Positions 47,699-59,099 of a stretch of 64,000 nt of DNA are shown piece by piece; the first letter of the stretch is position 1; each line of letters begins with the position of its first letter. The stretch comes from Nicotiana tabacum (lineage: Eukaryota; Streptophyta; Magnoliopsida; Solanales; Solanaceae): assembly GCF_000715075.1 (NCBI RefSeq), contig NC_134087.1, positions 183,613,276 to 183,677,275 on the forward strand, in the 5' to 3' direction. A program made the translations under genes and the position numbers. The notes under the pieces were generated by a model that saw nothing but the letters and a program-made list of their open reading frames with translations, was not told the origin of the DNA and searched no databases.

Positions 47699-47797
47699 GT
47701 TAAATGATTTTTGGCTATCTATTTGACTAGTTGTGTGTTTTGTTTTTCTTTCCTTCTGTGTTACTAATTTGTGAGAGTTATTCAATACAGGTACAAA

Positions 47798-49260
47798 ATG
47801 GCAGCAAACAATGATCCTCTTGGAAATGTTCTCCCGGGGGAGGAGGTAGATGATAATGGTGAGGATAAGGTGCCTCTTGTGCCTTAAGCTCAAAGACGAG
47901 GCCGCCATGCCAATGACAATATTCCAGACCCTTCCCCACCTCCTCCGCGAGTTGCTCCTAGGGTGCTTCCAAATGAAGAATATGCAAGTGCAATTGTCCC
48001 ACCTAGGATCCGGGTGGGCAATTTCCAAATTACAAATGCGATGTTGACTTTATTGGAGTAGCGAGGGTATTTCACAGGCGCTCCCCATCAGAATGCATAT
48101 AAACACCTTAAAGGCTTTGTGCATACCTGTTGGGTAGCAAATAAACTAATGTGTTAGAGGATGCATTTAGATTGAGATTGTTTCCCTTCTCACTTCGAGG
48201 GAAAGCATTAGACTGGCTCGAGAGGCTTCCTAACCATTCCATCACTACGTGGGATGAGTTGGTGGACAAGTTTATAGTTAAGTTTTTCTCGCCGGGGCAT
48301 ATGGCTAATTTGAGAGATGAGATTTTGGCTTTCAAACAGGAATCTAATGAACCACTTCATGAGATCTGGGAGAGATATTGGACAATGGTGAAAGAATGTC
48401 CGAACAATGACATGACTGAAACAATGATCTAGCAGACATTCTACCGTAGCATTAACATGACCAATCAGTGTATAGTGAACCATCTAGTAGGGGAAAATTT
48501 TATGAACACACCTTATGCTGAGGCGTGTGAGATCTTGGATGAGATGGCTGATACTTCCTCAGCTTGGAAAAGCCGAGCTAATGTGCCACAGGGTGATCCT
48601 ACTATCATTCACTTGCACAAAGAGCTCCATGACCATGACCATGCAACATCAGAGTTAACTACAACAATGAACCAGTTGGCAAAAGCTCAATTGCAACAAG
48701 TTCAAGCACCGAGATAGGTAAATGCTATGGAATGTGTCAACAAGGGGAAACAAAGAGGTCAACAAGGGCAAGGTAGTCCGGATCAATATGAATAGGGTAA
48801 CATTGGTTTCAATCAAGATGATGGATAAGATGAGCAATGTGAAGAAGTCCAACACGTGAACAATTATCAAGGCCAAATGAGCAATGCTCCTAACCAACAA
48901 CAATAACAGCAGAGACCCCAAGGAAATTGGGGAAATCAAAACCAACAGGGAAATATCAACTGGGGGAAAACAATAATAATTGGGGAAATCAGAACAACCA
49001 GGGTAATTGGAGTGGCAACAACAACAATTGGGGAGGAAACAACAACCAAGGGGGTTGGAATAATGGAAATCAAGGGAATCGGGGACAAGGCTTTCAAAGA
49101 CCTTCAATGTACCAACAACCAAACAACCCACCTCCATTTCTATCCCAAGGTCCTAGCTCATCAAGCAATAAGATGGAAAGGATCGAGATGATGTTCGAAC
49201 AAATGATGAAAAAGAATGCCGACTCTGATGCCTAGTTGGCATCCCACAATACTTCAATTC
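47798..49260 (+). pseudogene. Athila-like gag of element B, many stops
   Basis: From ATG 47798 (MAANNDPLGNVLPGEEVDD), interrupted by TAA near 47886 (Gln site), TAG near 48058 and others. Core from about 48150: LRLFPFSLRGKALDWLERL, SITTWDELVDKFIVKFFSP, LRDEILAFKQ, LHEIWERYW, QTFYRSINMTNQ. This is the Gag domain order of Athila elements. The tail (about 48910-49130) is Asn/Gly/Trp-rich (NQNNQGNWSGNNNNWGG) with no clear CCHC knuckle. TAG at 48430 replaces an expected sense codon before QTFY. It cannot give a full protein. Confidence 0.85.
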
Positions 49261-50692
49261 GAAACTTGGAGGTTCAACTTGTCCAGATTTTGCAATCCTT
49301 GAATACTCGCCCTAAGGGGACTCTACCTAGTGATACAGTAGTGAACCCGAAGGGTAGGAACAATACCGGGCATGCAATGGCAGTAATTACAAGAAGCAGT
49401 TGAGGTGGTGATGTCAATACCTCCAAGCAAAATGAAGTTGTGAGTGATGAGGTTGATGTGATAGATGATGATGTTCCTATAGTTGATGAACAAGTGAGTG
49501 GAGAAAACTTGAATGCAGAAGTAAGAATTGATATTCAGGATAATGAGGTGGAGACTCAAGATAATGTGAACCCATCTAGGGAACACGTAATAGACATACC
49601 GAAAATGGTAGTGCCCAAGGCTAAGGCTCCCTTGCCAAGGCCTCCTCCACCATACCCTCAAAGACTTGCAAAGCAGAAGAATGAGAATCAATTTAAGAAG
49701 TTTATTGAGATGATGAAAAGCTTGTTAATCAATGTTTCTTTGGTGGAAGCTCTTGAGCAAATGCTGGGTTACGATAAGTTTATGAAATACTTGGTGATAA
49801 AAAAGAGATCTATGGATTGTGAGACCATCAAAATGACTCACCAAGTAAGTGCAATTGTGCACTCGATGGCTCCAAAGCTTGAAGATCCCGATGCTTTCAC
49901 CATCCCATGTACCATTAGGAGTGCGAACTTTGCAAAGGCATTGTGTGATTTGGGGGAAAATATCAATTTGATGTCTTACTCTGTGTTTAAAACTTTGGGT
50001 ATTAGTCAACCAAGAGCTACTTCAATGAGATTGCAAATGGCGGATAGAATAATGAAGAGGCCGTTTGGTATTATTGATGATGTTCTTGTTCGGGTGGACA
50101 AGTTTATTTTGCCTGATGACTTTGTGATTCTGGATTGTGAGGTCGATTATAAGGTGCCGATAATATTGGGAAGACCTTTCTTAGCAACTGGAAAAGCATT
50201 AGTTGATGTGGAAGCAGAGGAGCTCACCTTCCGAGTGGGTGATGAAAAATTGGTCTTCATGTGTGTAAGTCAATGAAGTAGCCTAATAGTACTGAAGTTT
50301 GCTCTTTTGTGGATCTTGTCACGGAGGCAATAGTTGATGATACTAGTTCCATGATCAACGTGGAGGATCCTTTAGAAGCGGTATTGTTGAACCTTGATGT
50401 GAATGAGGATGAAGGTCGAGTGGAGTGCGTCAATGCTTTGCACGGGATGGGCTCTTATTCTTATGAGCCCCGTAAGCTCTCTTTGGATTTTGAGAACAGA
50501 AAGACTCCGCCAACAAAGCCCTCAATTGAGGGACCTCCTGTTCTGGAGTTGAAGCCTTTGCCCTCATACCTCAGGTATGAATTCTTAGGCCCTAGTTCAA
50601 CTTTACCTGTTATTCTTTCGACTTGTCTTACTAATGTACATGTAGATGCAACACTGGAGGTGCTCCAAAGAAGAAAGAAGGCAATTGGATAG
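49261..50692 (+). pseudogene. Athila-like protease region of element B
   Basis: A continuous frame 49440-50276 (278 codons) follows a TGA near 49402 (SS-stop-GG, expected Arg). It has an acidic linker, PPPPYPQRLAKQKNENQFKK, then the retropepsin part: FTIPCTIRSANFAKALCDLG and ENINLMSYSVFKTLG, RATSMRLQMADR, VPIILGRPFLATGKALVDVE. Athila proteases usually have D-L-G-A at the active site; here it is DLGE. A second frame 50309-50692 continues the linker to RT (SLDFENRKTPPTKPSIEGPP). TAG at 50690-50692 replaces the Trp expected before TLADIRGISP. Confidence 0.8.
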
Positions 50693-52042
50693 ACTCTAGC
50701 TGATATTCGGGGAATAAGCCCCGCCTTTTGCATGCACAAGATTATACTTGAATATGATGTCAAGCCCTCCGTGGAACATCAAAGGAGCTTGAACGAGGCT
50801 ATGCAAGAGGTTGTCAAAAAGGAGGTGATCTAGTGGCTTGATTCAGGGGTTGTGTACCCCATATCGGATAGTTCTTGGACTTCACCTGTACAATGTGTGC
50901 CGAAGAAGGGTGGTATGACTGTGGTTACCAATGATAGAAATGAGTTAATTCCCACCAGGACTGACTGGATAGGGTGTGTGTATGGACTACCGCAAGCTAA
51001 ACAAAGTGACCAGAAAAGATCATTTTCCACTGCCCTTTCTTGACCAGAATCTAGATAGACTTGATGGGCATGACTTCTATTGTTTCTTGGATGGATACTC
51101 AGGTTACAACCAGATTTTGATTGCTCCGGAAGATCAGGAGAAAACCAGCTTCACATGTCCGTATGGCACCTTTGCATTTTTTAGGATGCCTTTTGGTTTG
51201 TGCAATGCACCAGCTACCTTTCAGCAGTGTATGATGGTGATATTTACCAACATGGTGGAGGACTTCTTAGAAGTATTCATGGATGATTTCAGTATTGTGG
51301 GTGACTCCTTTGATGAGTGTTTGAAGAATCTAGACAAGGTGTTGGCCCGTTGTGAAGAGACAAATCTAGTACTTAACTAGGAGAAATGTCACTTTATGGT
51401 TAAGAAAGGCATTGTCCTTGGCCATAAGATCTCCAAAAATGGTATAGAAGTGGATAAAGTGAAGATTGATGTGATTGCAAGACTTCCTCCTCCCATCTCT
51501 GTCAAGGAAGTTAGGAGTTTTCTTGGGTATGCGGGGTTTTACCGAAGATTCATCAAAGACTTTTCTAAGGTAGTGAATCCTTTGAGCAAGTTATTGAAAA
51601 AGGATGCCAAGTTCGCGTTTAATGATGAATGCATGAAGGTGTTTGAACTTCTCAAGTATAAATTGACAACCACTCCCATTATTACCGCACCCAATTGGAG
51701 CTTACCTTTTGAGCTCATGTGTGATGTAAGTGATGTTGCGGTAGGAGCGGTCATGGGTCAAAGAGTTAACAAGATGTTTCACCCGGTGTATTATGCAAGC
51801 AAGACAACGAATAATGCTCAAGTGAATTACACAGTGACAGAAAAAGAGTTGCTAGCAATTGTGTTTGCCATGGAGAAGTTTCGGCCTTATCTCATGGGTG
51901 CCAAGGTGATAGTTCATACCGACCATGCAACACTCCGCTACTTGATGACGAAGAAGGATTCAAAGGCTAGGTTGATGAGATGGTTCTATTACCTCAAGAG
52001 TTTGACCTTGATATTGTTGATCGGAAAGGTAGTGAAAACTAA
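50693..52042 (+). pseudogene. Athila-like RT and RNase H of element B
   Basis: Starts TLADIRGISPAFCMHKI, with TAG near 50832 and a shift near 50960. RT core 50976-51380: VCMDYRKLNKVTRKDHFPLP, FLDGYSGYNQI, FRMPFGLCNAPATFQQCM and the intact active site FMDDFS. TAG at 51378 follows LN where Trp is expected. 51396 onward: GIVLGHKISKNGIEVDKVKI, SFLGYAGFYRRFIKDFSK, then RNase H with CDVSDVAVGAVMGQ (first Asp), YTVTEKELLAIVFAMEKF (Glu) and VHTDHATLRYLM (Asp). A shift near 52000-52040 precedes the integrase part. Confidence 0.88.
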
Positions 52043-53412
52043 GTGGCGGATCACTTGTCCCGCTTGGAGGAGGAGGGGAGGCCCCGTGATGGCCTCGAAA
52101 TTAATGATTCATTCCCTGATGAGCAACTCCTCTCTGTATCTGTGAATAACATGCCTTGGTTTGTGGATGTTGCTAATTTTCTTGTGACTGATATTGTTCT
52201 GTGTGAGCTCTCTTCTAACCAAAGGAAGAAGCTTAAACGGTATAGCTTAGAATACTACTGGGATGAGCCTTATTTGTTTATAATTTGTAATGATGGGGTG
52301 ATACATCGTTGTGTTCCAGAAGAGGAGCAGCTGAATATTCTGGGTGCTTGTCATTCCTCCCTTGGTCACCATGGTGGGGTGAGGACAGCTTCAAAGGTAC
52401 TTAGTTGTGGTTTTTACTGGCCTACATTGTACAAGGATGCGAGTGAGCTTGTGAAGAGATGTGACGAGTGTCAAAGAGCTAGGGGGATCTCAAAGAAGGA
52501 TGAAATGCCCCTTACTACCATTCTGGAAGTCGACATTTTTGATGTTTGAGGGATAGACTTCATGGTGCCTTTTGTGAGTTCATGTGGCAACACATACATC
52601 CTGGTGGACATTGATTATGTTTCCAAGTGGGTCAAGGCCGTGGCTTTGCCCAACAATGAGGCTCGGAGTGTGATGGCATTTCTCAAGAAGAATATCTTTA
52701 CTCGGTTTGGCACTCCTAGAGAAATCATCAGTGATGGAGGTTCTCATTTCTGCAATAAGGCATTTGACACTTTGCTTGCAAAGTATGGTGTCAATCACAA
52801 GGTCTCAACCCCGTACCATCCTCAGACTAGTGGGCAAGTTGAGGTCTCTAACAGAGAGATTAAGAGCATATTGTCAAAGACTGTCAATGCAAATAGGACA
52901 GACTGGTCAAAGAAGTTGGATGCTGCTTTGTGGCTTATAGGACTTCTTACAAGACTCCGATTGGTATGTCTCCGTACCAGTTGGTGTTTGAGAAAGCTTG
53001 CCATCTCCCGGTTGAGTTAGAGCGCAAGGCCATATGGGCCTTGAGGAAGTTGAATCTTGAATGGGATGTTGCAGCAAATCTTCGGGTAGATCAGCTTAAT
53101 GAGCTTGATGAGTTCCGGTTTCATGCCTACTCCAGCTCGTCCTTGTATAAGGACAAGATGAAGTACTTACATGACAAGTATGCCCGTGGAAAGGAGTTCA
53201 AAGTGGGTGATTTGGTTCTCTTGTTCAGCTCCCGGTTACGACTGTTTCCGGGAAAGCTTAAGTCAAAATGGAGTCGACCTTTTGAGGTGGTGCTTGTGAC
53301 TCCATTTGGTGCTCTTGATTTGAAAAACAAAATGGTGATATCTTCAGAGTTAATGGGCACAGAGTTAAGCACTATCTTGGCAAGTTTGATGATAGCCACG
53401 TGGTGGCAATGA
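52043..53412 (+). pseudogene. Athila-like integrase of element B
   Basis: Linker MADHLSRLEEEGRPRDGLEI, then zinc domain HSSLGHHGGVRTASKVL and CDECQRARGISK (HHCC intact). TGA at 52547-52549 (DV-stop-GIDF) replaces the expected Trp. Core: [11 protein letters not shown] (D), [16 protein letters not shown] (D), [15 protein letters not shown] (E); a usual GPF is VPF. A shift near 52930 leads to [35 protein letters not shown] and FKVGDLVLLFSSRLRLFPGK. It ends at a stop near 53410. Confidence 0.88.
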
Positions 53413-54652
53413 TCCATCTCAAGTGATTGATTGTAACCTGCATCATGCCGCGACGTTATATCAGGCGCTTCTTGGGAGGCAACCCATGTGTTTTTCTTCT
53501 TTCTTTTCTTTGATTTTCTTCTTAGTGTAGGATTTGTTTTTGGAATAACTGGTTGTGAGATGTGTGTAGGGATGTTTGATGCAGTACAAGACTAAGCTGA
53601 AAAAACTTGACACTCTCTGAAGTTTGGACCGCTGTCGCGCTCCATTTTTTGCGGTCTCGGTGTCCTTACCGCGGAGGCGGAATTTGATCGCGGTCAGTGG
53701 TGATAAAAGGTCCAAACTGGGGGTTCTCTGAAGTTTCAACCGCTGCCGCTGTGCATTTTTTGCGATCCGCGGTGGCTCACCGCTGTCGTGGAGCATTTTT
53801 TGCGATCCGCGGTGGTCTAAAAAATGTAGCCCTTCTGAAGACGCGGTAGGTAAGACTGTGTGGGCCCTGGGTCTTTTCTATACATAGGCGGTCCTAGACC
53901 CTTTTACACTTTTCGCCCTTTTCACTCTACAACTACACTCTCTACTGTTCATCCACGCCCTAAGTGCACAAACACAAGATTTAGATTGCATTTTCCTCAC
54001 TCATCTCACATTTGGTAAATTCACTCATTCCTTAGTCTTTAATTTTGTAATTATTTACTTTTAAATTGATAGTTCCTACTTCTTCTTTTTCCTTTTTCTC
54101 TTAATTTTGACTTAGGGTTCTGTAGTAGTAACTAGATTAGGTTTAAAATAGTTATAATTAATTACTGAACACCTAGTGGGATTGATAATGTTGATTTCAT
54201 TGCTAGAATGCATGAAAAATTAGAAACCCTAGGTGTTGAGCCCTAATTTCACTTCCGCGGTCCGCTGTCATCTGTGTTTTGTAAGATTTTTAAGTCCTGA
54301 TAACTGCGGTCAGCGGTGGCATTTTTCGCTGACAGAGGTGCCTCTCCACGACCGCGATGGATTTTTCGCGATCCGCGATGATAAAGTTCGTAGAGGTACA
54401 TTTGAGGGTCTGCGACCACGTTCTTGCGGTCCGTGATGCCTGGAATCAGAGAGTGGGTAGTCTGATCCCCACTCAATGCGGACCACAGTGCCATTTTGTG
54501 CTGTCCGCGGTGGTCCATTTGTGGCCGCACTGCATTTTATGCGGTCCGCAGTCTGCAATTTTGGTTCAAGTTCTGCAACTAGTTCTTGTGTTTTCTTCGC
54601 TGCTTCTTCTTGCACCAATACTAACAATATTAACTGATTATACTTGCAGACA
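53413..54652 (+). other. Post-pol spacer of element B
   Basis: Begins with the conserved Athila box: TGCCGCGACGTTATATCAGG (53446-53465) and TTGGGAGGCAACCCA (53472-53486, TGGG/CCCA hairpin). Two clusters of GCGGTCCGC-type near-palindromes with ATTTTTTGCG spacers follow (53630-53830, 54255-54560). The region 53880-54240 is plain A/T-rich. A splice-acceptor-like TTATACTTGCAG ends at 54650. Confidence 0.7.
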
Positions 54653-56457
54653 ATGGTTAAATCTCGAGGCAGCGGTAAGAAACAAAAGAGTAGAGCAGAG
54701 TCCTCCCGGGGCAAGAGGAAAGGAAGAAAACTATCCCTTGCCGTTCAACAATCAATAAGAAATCTTCGGAAGTAGATAAAAGTTGTGGATAGAGCCGCAG
54801 AACAGTCGGAACGAAGTGAGTATATTCCCTCCAGGGAGGTGTAAGAGGGAGATTCGGTCCCAACTCATATTCCCGATGATTTTCAGAGTGCATTCAGACT
54901 GCGGGACCTACCTACACCTCCAACCTCTCCTATTGCTCGTGCTTCAGTTCATATATCTTCTGAGTCGTCTGAGGGCTCAAAGAGCTATGATAGTTCAGCT
55001 TTAACCTCACCTACACCTTCGGCACCTAGACAGGATGTAGATGGTAGGGTACCAGATAAAGAGGGGGGTAGCCCAGACCGGAGGTGTGGAGAGGACTAGA
55101 AACCCGGAGGTGCGGCAACAAAGATTTGTCAGTGAGCTGGCATACCATAAGTTCAGGGAGTGGTGGACCCAAAAATCACTTATCCTGGAGCAAAAGTTCA
55201 TAGAGCGGGACCTTCTTCCTCATAAACACAATGTGAAGCAGCACTTCACTGATAGAGTGGGGTTGGAGTACTTCACAAGCAATGTGCCGGATGCAAATGA
55301 GCACTTAGTTAAGGAGTTCTACGCCAATGCCTCCCACATAAAAAGGGGCACAAAAGTGACTAAGGTGCGGAACTTGAAAGTGAAGTTTGATGGGCAAACA
55401 ATTAATGAATACCTAAGATTCAATGATGAGAATGAGGCATTGTACTTGGAGAAGGTGGAATTGGATGAGGCAACCCGACCGTGGTTGGCATCACTGCTAG
55501 CTCTCCTAGATATTACTCTAGCATAGTTGACTATAGGGGTTCCTATCTTGAGGAACACCCTAAATTTTGAGACGAAGGGCTGGGAGACCTTTGTGTGTAG
55601 CACGCTGGACCCCACTACTCATGAGAACTCTCTGCTAATTTCCAGGGCAATTTTGGTGGCGGCTATCATGGCGGGATTCCCGATCAATGTCGGGAACATC
55701 ATGATTAGGGTGATCACCAGGGTGGTCAATGAGGGCGATAGATATTACCCCTTCCCGAACTTCCTGACAATGTACTTGGAGGATCAGGAGGTGGAGAAGA
55801 GGAATTTTGATGTGATAGTGAAGCCCAAGAAGCCCTTTTCATGGTACAACCTTCAGGGTCCGGGCAACCCCAAATCCAAGGGAGCTAAGGGCAAAGCTAC
55901 TACTTCTACTGGCCAGTCTGAAGAGCCACTAGTGGTAGTCACCACTTCTCAGCCTTCCACTGTCGTACCAGATCCTGCCTCCGAACCATCTACCTCCTTG
56001 TCTCTAGATATTCCATCCTCCTCAGCATACTCATTGACTACCCACTGATTGAGCCAAACACTTTCCAGTATCAACAACTGGATGCAGGCAGTGACTTCTA
56101 AGCTGTCTGTGCTATCCAGCTCTGTGGCAGCCCAGTCAGTTCCCCAGCAGCCTCATGTGCCAGCTTCGGCATTGAGGGGAGAGGTGGAGAATATGAAAGC
56201 AGCTGATCATTTGCCTTTAGAGCTACTATTGCATGATCAACCTCCAGCAGCTCAAGCAGAGTAGGTTCAGGAGCAAGAGATTGAGAGAGCGCCAAAGAGG
56301 AGGAGAGTGATGCCCCGGGTGGATGATGTAGAGATTGAGCTTGAGAAAACTGAGGGGATTGCTTCTGGCTAGCCACATGACCCCGAGGTAGCTGATCTGG
56401 GCACCCAGCAACAAGACCCCACCCAGCCACAGGCCCCGATGCAGACAGAGGACCCAT
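54653..56457 (+). pseudogene. Env-position ORF of element B (plant transposon protein domain)
   Basis: Starts ATG 54653 (MVKSRGSGKKQKSRAESSRG, basic) three bases after a splice-acceptor-like CAG. After a stop and a shift near 55075 one frame runs 55041-56457: SELAYHKFREWWTQKSLILE, HFTDRVGLEYFTSNVPDANE, LVKEFYANASHIKRGTK, LKVKFDGQTINEYLRF, then NTLNFETKGWETFVCSTLDP and ILVAAIMAGFPINVGNIMI. This matches the putative plant transposon protein domain common in Solanaceae annotations. A Ser/Pro/Gln-rich tail with APKRRRVMPR follows. Stops at about 55524, 56046, 56262 and 56370. I see no signal peptide or clear membrane anchor, so an envelope role is not supported. It is cut by element C. Confidence 0.7.
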
Positions 56458-59077
56458 TGTAAAGCCCCAGAAAATTTTGCTTAGTAATTTAAGATTTCGT
56501 GGTGCTAAGGTAGGCCAAATATTTTATCTTGCGTGCAAATGAGGATTAAGAAGAGTATGGATATCAATTGGATATTTTAATAAGTGTATAAGTCATAGTA
56601 TAAGTGAATTGGGGTCTAAGGAGAGGCCTAAGTCTAAGCCAAGTTGGAAAATTTCCTAAGAGACGAAAGTTGCAAATGAGTGCGCACAAGACCTCACTTT
56701 GGACAAAAATATCTCCAGTTATATAAGGATTTGTGTGATGCACAACCTATTAAATAAAAGCTCTTTGAGTCTAGTTTCCAACTCTTCAAACCGTTCGTCA
56801 TTCGGACACCCCTACCAAAAGTTAGGACCAAATTACCAAAAGCAGCGCGGAATTTTACACTACCGCGCCGCCCCATGCGGCGCGGTTGAGTAAATTATCA
56901 GAGCACCTCCAGTTTCGTTTCTAAGCACATTTTTCATTACCACTCCTCCCCATGCGGTACCCCATGTGGCACGGCTGTGCAAAAATCGGGGTTTTTATTA
57001 TAAAACGACCTCATTTCGTCAAATAGATTCAAGGGACCATTTCTTGAGCAAAAATCAGATATATTTAGAGTGAGAGAGTGCCCTAGATTGAGAAAGTATC
57101 CCTCATCAATTCTTCTACAACTCTTGCTCAAATCTTAAAGGATTAACAAGGAAAACCACACTAGGCCTTCATCCTTGAGGTAAGATTCTATACCCTAACC
57201 TTTAATTTCGAATTTGGCTAATGATGGGTAATTATAAAGAATGTTTGTGGGTATTGGAGTTGCTATCTTGCTTGCATGTGTTGTCAAAGGTTGTAGAAAC
57301 ATTGTTGAGCTAAAGATGGTAAAGTATGGGTTGTGAGTTGATGAAATCCTCTATAAAAGGACTCATAAAGATCTAACGCACATATGGTGTTTGATAAAAT
57401 ACTCGAATGAGCTAGAATTATGAATATCTTCCTAATTTGTGTTCAATTTTGTTATGTCTCGAAGTAGATTGGCATTGCTAGAATTTCTGGAACGTTGTAG
57501 TAACTTAAGGAAAAGGTTTTTGAGGTATGTATGGCTAACTTTAACTCTTGTAGAATCCCCTTGTTGTGACGAGCATATGGTATGTGTACCTTGTATGAAA
57601 ATATGTATATTGATTGTCTTAGTTGATTTCCACACCACCGTGTTATATGTGATTGTGAAAAGTGATTTGATGTGCCTACCTTATTATGTGCTAAGCTTGT
57701 AAATGCTTGAGGATGACGATATGGGAGTATGTGTTAACGAATGAAAGAACGTTAATGTGTCCAAATGTGGGAATGTGTATAATGGCTAAAACCCTGCGTG
57801 GTAAGTAATGAAAGATGGTATTGTGAAATGACGTAAATGAGTTGAACGATTACGATAACACCTTGTACATGAATTACTGCTTGGTGACATCGATGGTGTC
57901 TTGGGCCCAAATGTATGAATTGTTGATATGAACTTGTGCTTCCTTGAAATGATGATTCTTGTGATTAATATGCTTTGAACGTTGTTGGTTAAGTTTCGCG
58001 ATATATGGTGTAAGTAAATGGCAACAAACCAAGTGTGTGAGTGTTCATGTGGTAAGAACCGTGTAACAAATGATGGAAAGAAATCGTAATTGATGCAATT
58101 GAAACAACTGTGGTAATATCATACGTGACTTGTCACGGGCAATTATCGTTCTGACTTAAATTGTATACGGGTTGTTGCATATGATGGAAATAGTATTGAT
58201 GTTATGAAAATTCTTTGTGAATTATTATTGTTGTCGTGTGAAATTTGATTGTCCGGTGGGATCGGGTTGTGCGCCGCAACACGAAGTTATAAGGTGTGGG
58301 TTGTGGTGATAAGGGTGGCCGAGGTAATAAGGGTGGAATAGTGATCGAAATCACTATTGAAATGAAATTATGTGAAAGTTGTGAAACTATTGATGTGATG
58401 AAATAATGTTGAAAGGGGAAAAGGAGAGATTGTGGAATTTGTTTGGCTTTGGTTGTTCCTTTCATGTGCATTGGATTGTTGATTCTATTACTGTTTGTTA
58501 CTTGTGTATTTCTTGATTTTACTTGGGGTAAAGTTTGTTCATACATACCAGTACAATTCAAATGTACTGACGTCCCTTTTGCCGGGGGCGCTACATTCGT
58601 ATTATGATTGTAGGCGGTTCTATAGCAGGTACTCCAGCCCACCAACAGTAGCAGTCCTTCACTTTCCGTCAACTATATTGGTGAGCCCCTTTTTCCTCTC
58701 GGGGCCCTGCGTGGCTCATGCCGCTTTTCCTCCCGGAAATCTTATTTTGGTATTTGCTTAAGGTATAGCTGGATCCTTGTTATCGGCAAGTATTGTAACA
58801 TTCTTTTGTATCCCTAGAGGCTCCGTAGACAGGAAATGTGGGTTATGTACTTATGTATTTTGTATTTGGGTAGTGTAACTCTTAAACCACGCTAAGTAAC
58901 CATGTATATTATGTAAATATCGTAAGAATATGTTTAAATCATAAATGGCTATTTCACTTGGTTAACGGATAATGAAAACGCGGGGTAACACATGGGATAG
59001 GAAAGGCACCCAGGTCCGCTTGACTGGGGTTACCAGGTCGAACGCCGGTCGCGCCCCTTGGTTTTTGGGGCATGACA
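56458..59077 (+). repeat. 5' LTR of element C
   Basis: 2620 bp, TGTAAAGCCCCAG to GGGGCATGACA. It contains GCGGCGCGG-type GC motifs near 56865-56885 and the conserved TGGGTCAGGT-like end block, including CCAGGTCGAACGCC near 59030. No genuine ORF. Confidence 0.9.
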
Positions 59078-59081
59078 AACT

Positions 59082-59099
59082 TGGTATCAGAGCCTAAGG
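59082..59099 (+). other. PBS of element C (initiator tRNA-Met)
   Basis: TGGTATCAGAGCCTAAGG, four bases after the LTR end, exact over TGGTATCAGAGC. Confidence 0.9.

Larger units (their letters stand above)
46275..56457 (+). mobile_element. Element B: Athila-like Ty3 retrotransposon with env-position ORF (left part)
   Basis: 5' LTR, Athila-type PBS, gag, protease, RT-RNase H, integrase, spacer and a 3' ORF, cut at 56457 by element C; its 3' LTR is outside the window. The PBS, FMDD RT box, GGCAACCC box after pol and a large ORF in the env position place it near Athila. Many stops and shifts show it is dead. Confidence 0.85.

Noticed and set aside
54653..56457. True viral envelope protein in element B
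   Set aside because: No signal peptide, cysteine pattern or transmembrane anchor is visible; only its position is env-like.
58202..58672. 156-codon minus-strand frame in the element C LTR
   Set aside because: No domain, low-complexity His/Ile/Thr tail, inside an LTR.
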